Assembly (NCBI GenBank): GCA_021813645.1 | Contig: JAKAJW010000114.1 | Coordinates: 1-5,018 of the forward strand | DNA length: 5,018 bases | Reading direction: 5' to 3' | DNA from: Pseudomonadota bacterium | Lineage (GTDB): Bacteria; Pseudomonadota; Alphaproteobacteria; Rhodobacterales; Rhodobacteraceae | Shown: piece by piece, positions 1 through 5,018 of the stretch | How the letters are laid out: each line of letters starts with the position of its first letter | Numbering within the stretch: position 1 is the stretch's first letter | Notes under the pieces: model-generated | Database searches by the model: none | Seen by the model: only the letters and a program-made list of their open reading frames with translations | Told to the model about the DNA's origin: nothing | Program-made: the position numbers and the translations under genes

Positions 1-2645
1 CCGATCTGCACGCCTGGGCCGAGGTCTATATCCCTGGCGCCGGCTGGATCGGGCTCGACCCGACCTCCGGCCTTCTGGCCGGCGAGAGCCATATCCCGCT
101 GGCGGCGACGCCGCATTACCGCAACGCGGCGCCGATCTCGGGGATGGCGAGCTTCGCCGAAGTCGATTTCGCCTTCGACATGAAGGTCACGCGGGTCGCC
201 GAGCATCCGCGCATCACCAAGCCCTTCTCGGACGCCGCCTGGGACCGGCTCAACGCGCTCGGCCGGCAGGTCGATGCCGAGCTTGCCGCCGGCGACGTGC
301 GGCTGACCATGGGCGGCGAGCCGACCTTCGTCTCGATCGACGATTTCGAGAGCGCCGAGTGGAACACCGCCGCGGTCGGCCCGACCAAGCGCATCCTGGC
401 CGACCGGCTGATCCGGCGTCTGCGCGACCGCTTCGCGCCGGGCGGCTTCCTGCATTACGGCCAGGGCAAGTGGTATCCGGGCGAAAGCCTGCCGCGCTGG
501 ACCTTCTCGCTCTACTGGCGCAAGGACGGCAAGCCGATCTGGCGCGACGCCGGGCTGATCGCGGAAGAGGGCGCGAAGGCGGCGCCGGTGGGGCCGCTGC
601 AGGCGCAGGAGCTCCTGCGCGAGATCGCGGCCGAGCTGGAGGTGGAGGAGACCAACATCCTGCCCGCCTATGAGGATCCGGCCGAGTGGCTGGTGAAAGA
701 GGCGAACCTGCCGCCGAACGTCACCCCGGACAATTCCAAGCTGGAGGACGCGGAGGCCCGCCACCGCATCGCCCAGGTCTTCGACCGCGGGCTGACGGTG
801 CCGGTGGGCTTCGTCTTGCCGGTGCAGCGCTGGCAGGGCAGCGGCCGCCGCTGGCGATCCGAGCGCTGGCGGCTGCGCCGCAAGCAGATGTTCCTGGTGC
901 CGGGCGACAGCCCGGTGGGCTACCGGCTGCCGCTGACCGCGCTGCCCTGGCTCTCGCCCGCGGTCTATCCCTACATCAACCCCGCCGATCCCTTCGCGCC
1001 GCGCGCGCCGTTGCCCGAGACGGAAGCGATCGACCTGGCCCGCAAGAGCCAGGCGCTGGCGAGCTTCGTGGCGAACACCCCGGCGCAGACCATTGTGCCG
1101 CAGAGCCCGGTGGAGATCGAGGGCTTCGTGCGCACCGCGATCTCGGTCGAGCCGCGCGACGGCCGGCTTTGCGTCTTCATGCCGCCGGTGGTGGCGATGG
1201 AGGACTATCTGGAGTTGATCCAGGCGGCCGAAAGCGCCGCGGCGCGGCTCGGGCTCAAGGTGCATGTCGAGGGCTACGCGCCGCCCTGGGACCCGCGGAT
1301 CGACGTGATCCGGGTGGCGCCCGATCCCGGCGTGATCGAGGTGAACATCCATCCCGCCGGCTCCTGGGCGGATTGCGTGGCCACCACCGAGGCGATCTAT
1401 GAAGAGGCCCGCCAGGCCCGGCTCGGCGCCGACAAGTTCATGATCGACGGCAAGCACACCGGCACCGGCGGCGGCAATCACGTCGTGGTCGGCGGCCAGA
1501 CCCCGGACGACAGCCCCTTCCTGCGCCGGCCCGACCTGCTGGCCAGCCTGATCCTGCATTGGAACCGGCATCCCTCGCTGTCCTATCTGTTTTCCGGCCT
1601 GTTCATCGGCCCGACCAGCCAGGCGCCGCGGATCGACGAGGCGCGCCACGACGCGCTCTACGAGCTGGAGATCGCGCTGGCGCAGATCCCGGCGCCCGGC
1701 GGCGGCGGCCTGCCGCCCTTGCCCTGGCTGACCGACCGGCTGCTGCGCAACCTCTTGACCGACGTGACCGGCAACACCCACCGCGCCGAGATCTGCATCG
1801 ACAAGCTCTATTCCCCCGACGGCCCCACCGGGCGCCTGGGTCTGGTCGAGTTCCGCGGCTTCGAGATGCCGCCCAATGCGCGGATGAACCTGGCCCAGCA
1901 GCTTCTGATCCGGGCGCTGATCGCGCGGTTCTGGAAGGCGCCGGCGACCGGCCGGCTGACCCGCTGGGGCACCGCGCTGCACGACCGCTTCATGCTGCCC
2001 GAGCATCTCTGGGCCGATTTCCGCGAGGTGCTGGCCGATCTCAAGGCGCATGGCTTCGACCTCGACCCCGAATGGTTCAAGGCCCAGGCCGAGTTCCGCT
2101 TTCCCTTCTGCGGCGAGGTCGTGGCCGAGGGCGTGCATCTGGAGCTGCGCCAGGCGCTGGAGCCCTGGCATGTGCTGGGCGAGACCGGCGCGATCGGCGG
2201 CACGGTGCGCTACACCGACAGCTCGACCGAGCGGCTGCAGGTGAAGCTGGCCGCGCCCGATCCGGGCCGCTACAGCGTCACCTGCAACCGGCGGACGGTG
2301 CCGCTGCAGCCGGTCGGCCCCGGCGTCGCGGTGGCGGGCCTGCGCTTCAAGGCCTGGCAACCCGCCTCGGCGCTGCATCCCGTGCTGCGGGTCGACGCGC
2401 CGCTGACCTTCGACCTCTACGACCGCTGGAGCGGTCGGGCGCTGGCCGGCTGCACCTATCACGTCGCCCATCCCGGCGGGCGCAACTACGACACCTTCCC
2501 AGTCAACGGCAACGAGGCCGAGGCCCGTCGTCTCGCCCGTTTCGAGCCCTTCGGCCATTCCCCCGGCAGCTACGAACCCGACCCGGAGCCGCCGCACCCG
2601 GAGTTCCCGCTGACGCTCGACCTGCGCCGGGCGCCCGGGCTGTGA
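1..2645 (+). CDS. Transglutaminase-like / DUF2126 (COG4196-type) protein, predicted peptidase plus GS-like ligase, 5' partial
   Basis: This is the C-terminal 880 residues of a protein whose family is usually about 1,100 long, so roughly 220-240 residues lie upstream. The frame is open from base 3; the Met at 144 is internal, because the codons before it encode conserved domain sequence. Residues below are numbered from base 3. Residues 1-24 end a transglutaminase core: His3 (in HAWAEVY) and Asp19 (in GLDPTSG) are the expected catalytic pair; the Cys is outside the window. DUF2126 follows from about residue 47, with family-type blocks TMGGEPTF (102-109), HYGQGKWYPGE (151-161), GDSPVGYRLPL (301-311), DPGVIEVNIHP (441-451), HTGTGGGNH (485-493), SYLFSGLFIGPTSQAPR (527-543), NTHRAEICIDK (591-601), VEFRGFEMPP (615-624) and NYDTFPVNGN (828-837). 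Gene-context work treats this region as a circularly permuted glutamine-synthetase-like amide ligase, with the transglutaminase fold as a likely peptidase. No signal peptide or membrane segment is visible, so a cytoplasmic location is inferred. Family assignment is firm; function is predicted only. Confidence 0.93.
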   Translation, partial: DLHAWAEVYIPGAGWIGLDPTSGLLAGESHIPLAATPHYRNAAPISGMASFAEVDFAFDMKVTRVAEHPRITKPFSDAAWDRLNALGRQVDAELAAGDVRLTMGGEPTFVSIDDFESAEWNTAAVGPTKRILADRLIRRLRDRFAPGGFLHYGQGKWYPGESLPRWTFSLYWRKDGKPIWRDAGLIAEEGAKAAPVGPLQAQELLREIAAELEVEETNILPAYEDPAEWLVKEANLPPNVTPDNSKLEDAEARHRIAQVFDRGLTVPVGFVLPVQRWQGSGRRWRSERWRLRRKQMFLVPGDSPVGYRLPLTALPWLSPAVYPYINPADPFAPRAPLPETEAIDLARKSQALASFVANTPAQTIVPQSPVEIEGFVRTAISVEPRDGRLCVFMPPVVAMEDYLELIQAAESAAARLGLKVHVEGYAPPWDPRIDVIRVAPDPGVIEVNIHPAGSWADCVATTEAIYEEARQARLGADKFMIDGKHTGTGGGNHVVVGGQTPDDSPFLRRPDLLASLILHWNRHPSLSYLFSGLFIGPTSQAPRIDEARHDALYELEIALAQIPAPGGGGLPPLPWLTDRLLRNLLTDVTGNTHRAEICIDKLYSPDGPTGRLGLVEFRGFEMPPNARMNLAQQLLIRALIARFWKAPATGRLTRWGTALHDRFMLPEHLWADFREVLADLKAHGFDLDPEWFKAQAEFRFPFCGEVVAEGVHLELRQALEPWHVLGETGAIGGTVRYTDSSTERLQVKLAAPDPGRYSVTCNRRTVPLQPVGPGVAVAGLRFKAWQPASALHPVLRVDAPLTFDLYDRWSGRALAGCTYHVAHPGGRNYDTFPVNGNEAEARRLARFEPFGHSPGSYEPDPEPPHPEFPLTLDLRRAPGL

Positions 2646-2656
2646 GCGGGGGGCGC
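2631..2656 (+). other. Possible hairpin spanning the upstream stop codon and the downstream ribosome-binding site
   Basis: GCGCCC at 2631-2636 is perfectly complementary to GGGCGC at 2651-2656, leaving a 14-base loop that contains the stop codon at 2643-2645. The 3' arm covers half of the G-run proposed as ribosome-binding site. If formed in mRNA, it would be opened by ribosomes finishing the first gene, which would couple translation of the two. There is no U tract, so it is not a terminator. A six-pair G/C stem arises easily by chance at this base composition, so support is weak. Confidence 0.2.
2648..2653 (+). promoter_or_regulatory. G-rich ribosome-binding site for the ATP-grasp/alpha-E gene
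   Basis: A run of six G lies 7 bases before ATG 2661, an acceptable Shine-Dalgarno distance although it lacks the central A of GGAGG. A better match, GGAGGGG at 2663-2669, lies just inside the ATG reading and sits 5 bases (counted from GGAGG) before an in-frame GTG at 2673. Both starts are therefore credible and differ by four residues. ATG was chosen as the commoner start codon and for its short gap to the upstream stop at 2643-2645. Confidence 0.5.
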
Positions 2657-2660
2657 TAGG

Positions 2661-5018
2661 ATGGAGGGGCAGGTGCAACCGACCGGCGATCCGCTGGCCG
2701 CGCTGCTGGCGGGCTACGCGCCGCTGCCGGGCGCGGCCGACGAGCTGATGGATGCCCAGGGCCGCATCCGACCGGTCTGGCGGCCATTCCTGGCCCATCT
2801 CGCCGGTCTGGCGCCGGATCAGGTCGCGACCCGCATCGCCCGCGGCGAGCAATATCTCAACGATGCCGGCGTCTATACCCGGCTCTATTCGGCCAAGGAC
2901 GCGGCCGAGCGCGCCTGGCCCTTGTCGCCGATCCCGGTGATCCTGCCCGAGGCCGACTGGCAGGTGATCGCCGCCGGCCTGCGCCAGCGCGCCGATCTGC
3001 TGGAGGCGGTGCTGCGCGACCTCTACGGCCCGGGCCGGCTGGTTTCCGAAGGCCATCTGCCGGCGGCGCTGGTCGCCGGCAACCCGGAATGGCTGCGCCC
3101 GATGGTGGGGGTGGAGCCGCGCGGCGGGCATTTCCTGCATTTCCTCGCCTTCGAGCTCGGCCGCTCGCCCGACGGCTCCTGGCTGGTGCTGGGCGATCGC
3201 ACCCAGGCCCCCTCGGGCGCCGGCTTCGCGCTGGAGAACCGGCTGGCCGCCTCGCGCATCTTCGCCGATTTCTACCCCGAGGCGAATGTCGAGCGGCTGG
3301 CGCCGTTCTTCCGCCGCTTCCGCGGCGCCTTGAACGGGTTGCGCGGCAGCGACGAGAGCCGGGTCGGCATCCTCACCCCGGGGCCGATGAACGACACCTA
3401 TTACGAACATGCCTATATCGCCCGCTATCTGGGCTTCATGCTGCTCGAGGGCGAGGATCTGGTGGTGGAGGACGGCCGCGTCATGGCGCGCACCGTGGCC
3501 GGGCCGCATCCCGTCTCGGTGCTCTGGCGCCGGCTCGACGCCGCCTTCGCCGACCCGATGGAGCTCGATCACCGCTCGCGGCTCGGCACCGCCGGGCTGG
3601 TCTCCGCGCTGCGGGCGGGGCAGGTCGCCATGGTCAACGCGCTCGGCTCCGGCGTGCTCGAGGCGCGCGCGCTTATGGCCTTTCTGCCACGGCTCTGCCA
3701 GGCGATGCGCGGCGAGGCGTTGACGCTGCCCAATATCGCCACCTGGTGGTGTGGCCAGCCGGCCGAGCGCGGCTACGTCGCCGCAAATGCCGCGCGGATG
3801 AGCTTCGGCCCGGCGCTGTCGACCCGGCCGTTCTTCGAGGAGCAGGCGCCGGCCCCGGCCGAGCCCCGGGCGCTGGCCGACTGGCTGCAGGCCGAGGGCG
3901 CCGCCCTGGTCGGCCAGGAGGCGGTGCGGCTCTCCACCACCCCGGTCTGGGAGGAGGGCCGGCTGGTGCCGCGGCCGATGAGCCTGCGCGTCTTCCTGGC
4001 GCGGACCGAAGAGGGCTGGGCGGTGATGCCCGGCGGCTATGCCCGGATCGGCCGCTCGCAGGAGGCCGCGGCGCTCGCCATGCAGGCCGGCGGCTCGGTC
4101 GCCGACGCCTGGGTGGTGGCCGAGGCGCCGGTGACCGCCGAGACGATGGTGCCGACGCCGACCGGCCCGTTCCGGCGCACCGACCTTTCGGTGCTGCCCG
4201 CCCGCGCCGCCGACAATCTGTTCTGGCTCGGCCGCTATGTCGAACGGGTCGAGACGGTGGTGCGGCTCTTGCGCGCCTATCACCTGCGGCTGGCCGAAAC
4301 CGACCGCGCCGACCGGCCGCTTCTGGCCGCGCTGGCCGCCCATCTCGCCGCCCAAGGCGTCGATGTCGAGGCGCCCTTCGCCCCGGTGATCGCCGACCGG
4401 CTCGCCGCCGCGCGGTTCTGCGCGGGCAAGGTGCGCGACCGCTTCTCGCTCGACGGCTGGGCCGCACTCGGCGATCTCGCCCAGATGAACGACACCTATG
4501 CCGTGTTGCGGCTGCGCGGCGACGATGCCGCCCGCGCGCTGTCGCTGCTGCTGCGCCGGATCGCCGGCTTCGCCGGCCTGGTGCATGAAAACATGTATCG
4601 CTTCACCGGCTGGCGCTTCCTGACCCTGGGCCGCGCGCTGGAGCGGGCCCAGTCGATGGCCTGGACCCTGTCCGAATTCGCCGATCCGGCGATGCCCGAG
4701 GGCGCGCTCGATCTCTGCGTCGAGGTCGGGGACAGCCTGATGACCCATCGCCGCCGCTATGCGGTGGCCACCAACCGCGCCACCGTCATCGACCTGCTGG
4801 CGCTCGACGATCGCAACCCGCGCTCGATCCTGGCCCAGCTCGACCTGCTGCGCGACCAGGTGGCCCGGCTGCCCGGCAACGAGCCCGGCCCGCCGATGAC
4901 CCCGCTCGCCCGCCGGGTGCTGGAGGTGCATACCGAACTCGCGGTGCAGCCGCCGGAAGCGCTCGACACCGCCGCGCTCGCCGGCCTGCGGCAGGACATC
5001 GCCGAATTGTCGAGCCTG
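2661..5018 (+). CDS. Circularly permuted ATP-grasp / alpha-E (DUF403) fusion protein, 3' partial
   Basis: The frame is open for 786 codons from ATG 2661 to the window end with no stop. Residues about 1-480 form a circularly permuted ATP-grasp domain (COG2308 type), predicted to use ATP to form an amide bond on an unknown substrate. Its blocks are GVYTRLYSA (about 73-81), GDRTQAPSGAGFALENR (178-194), LTPGPMNDTYYEHAY (238-252), EGEDLVV (263-269), NALGSGVLEA (326-335), TWWCG (361-365), LRVFL (442-446) and MPGGYAR (456-462). After a short linker, an alpha-E domain starts near 507: LPARAADNLFWLGRYVERVE (512-531), VHENMYRFTGWRFLTLGRA (641-659), SLMTHRRRY (692-700) and DRNPRS (717-722). Alpha-E domains are usually about 300 residues, so probably only a few dozen are missing. 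These domains are often separate adjacent genes; here they are one polypeptide. The 15-base gap to the upstream gene suggests one operon. Oddly, the block at 178-194 lacks the E-x-N form I recall from unfused relatives. GTG 2673 is an alternative start. Family is clear; biochemical role is not established. Confidence 0.94.
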   Translation, partial: MEGQVQPTGDPLAALLAGYAPLPGAADELMDAQGRIRPVWRPFLAHLAGLAPDQVATRIARGEQYLNDAGVYTRLYSAKDAAERAWPLSPIPVILPEADWQVIAAGLRQRADLLEAVLRDLYGPGRLVSEGHLPAALVAGNPEWLRPMVGVEPRGGHFLHFLAFELGRSPDGSWLVLGDRTQAPSGAGFALENRLAASRIFADFYPEANVERLAPFFRRFRGALNGLRGSDESRVGILTPGPMNDTYYEHAYIARYLGFMLLEGEDLVVEDGRVMARTVAGPHPVSVLWRRLDAAFADPMELDHRSRLGTAGLVSALRAGQVAMVNALGSGVLEARALMAFLPRLCQAMRGEALTLPNIATWWCGQPAERGYVAANAARMSFGPALSTRPFFEEQAPAPAEPRALADWLQAEGAALVGQEAVRLSTTPVWEEGRLVPRPMSLRVFLARTEEGWAVMPGGYARIGRSQEAAALAMQAGGSVADAWVVAEAPVTAETMVPTPTGPFRRTDLSVLPARAADNLFWLGRYVERVETVVRLLRAYHLRLAETDRADRPLLAALAAHLAAQGVDVEAPFAPVIADRLAAARFCAGKVRDRFSLDGWAALGDLAQMNDTYAVLRLRGDDAARALSLLLRRIAGFAGLVHENMYRFTGWRFLTLGRALERAQSMAWTLSEFADPAMPEGALDLCVEVGDSLMTHRRRYAVATNRATVIDLLALDDRNPRSILAQLDLLRDQVARLPGNEPGPPMTPLARRVLEVHTELAVQPPEALDTAALAGLRQDIAELSSL
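3386..3401 (+). repeat. 16-base exact direct repeat, copy 1 (ATP-grasp domain)
   Basis: GATGAACGACACCTAT occurs here and again at 4484-4499, in the same reading frame, giving MNDTY both times. This copy encodes residues 243-247, inside the conserved LTPGPMNDTYYEH block of the ATP-grasp domain. Identity stops immediately on both sides, so there is no sign of a larger duplication. Confidence 0.7.
4484..4499 (+). repeat. 16-base exact direct repeat, copy 2 (alpha-E domain)
   Basis: This second copy encodes residues 609-613 (MNDTY) in the middle of the alpha-E domain, 1,098 bases downstream of the first copy. The two domains are unrelated folds, so coincidence helped by strong codon bias is the simplest explanation. 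Confidence 0.7.

Noticed and set aside
144..146. ATG 144 as the start of the first gene
   Set aside because: The same frame is open back to the window edge and encodes the transglutaminase His and Asp motifs upstream of this Met, so it is an internal residue.
1699..1722. GGC-rich run giving Gly-rich protein sequence, considered as a repeat or low-complexity insertion
   Set aside because: It is a short Pro/Gly loop (PAPGGGGLPPLP) within the DUF2126 region and does not disturb the frame or neighbouring motifs.
1559..2659. + strand open frame of 366 codons overlapping the DUF2126 region
   Set aside because: Its Arg/Ala/Gly/Pro-rich low-complexity composition and the conserved DUF2126 blocks in the other frame over the same bases mark it as a shadow.
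2646..2660. Promoter or terminator between the two genes
   Set aside because: Only 15 bases separate them, there is no U tract and no -35/-10-like pair; co-transcription is the simpler reading.
3673..4467. Antisense open frame of 264 codons
   Set aside because: The product is almost entirely Arg, Pro, Ala, Gly and Ser, with no motif. It lies opposite strongly conserved ATP-grasp and alpha-E sequence; absence of stops is expected at this GC content.
3089..4588. Long + strand open frame (499 codons) overlapping the ATP-grasp/alpha-E gene in another frame
   Set aside because: Its translation is dominated by Arg, Ala, Gly and Pro with no recognisable domain, as expected for an out-of-frame reading of GC-rich coding DNA. 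The overlapping frame from 2661 contains clear family motifs.

Overview
The window is a compact, very GC-rich (about 70% by eye) piece of a bacterial chromosome, carrying two large genes on the + strand in the same reading frame, 15 bases apart. Both run off the window: the first lacks its 5' end and the second its 3' end. Base composition, strong G/C preference at third codon positions and the type of both proteins point to an alphaproteobacterium (Rhodobacterales or Rhodospirillales would fit). That placement is inference; the window holds no rRNA or other taxonomic marker.

Layout: 1-2645 encodes the last 880 residues of a transglutaminase-like/DUF2126 protein (COG4196 type). The first residues are the end of a transglutaminase core, with its catalytic His and Asp. 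The rest is the long DUF2126 region, which comparative genomics has interpreted as a circularly permuted glutamine-synthetase-like ligase. 2646-2660 is the spacer, with a G-rich ribosome-binding site and no room for a promoter or terminator. From 2661 to the window end, an uninterrupted frame of 786 codons encodes a fusion of a circularly permuted ATP-grasp domain (COG2308 type) with an alpha-E helical domain (DUF403, COG2307 type). No stretch longer than 300 bases lacks a gene, and I see no tRNA, rRNA, mobile element or CRISPR array.

Together the genes match a conserved bacterial neighbourhood predicted from gene context (Iyer, Aravind and colleagues, 2009, as I recall it) to be a peptide-synthesis or peptide-tagging system. 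It has two ATP-dependent amide-bond-forming domains (GS-like and ATP-grasp), a helical alpha-E partner and a transglutaminase-fold peptidase, often with an Anbu-type NTN-hydrolase nearby. To my knowledge its substrate and product are not established. The family is therefore recognised but biochemically dark, and it is the most interesting content here. Other points are a probable change in the metal-binding motif of the ATP-grasp domain, an ambiguous start for gene 2, and a 16-base exact in-frame repeat inside gene 2.
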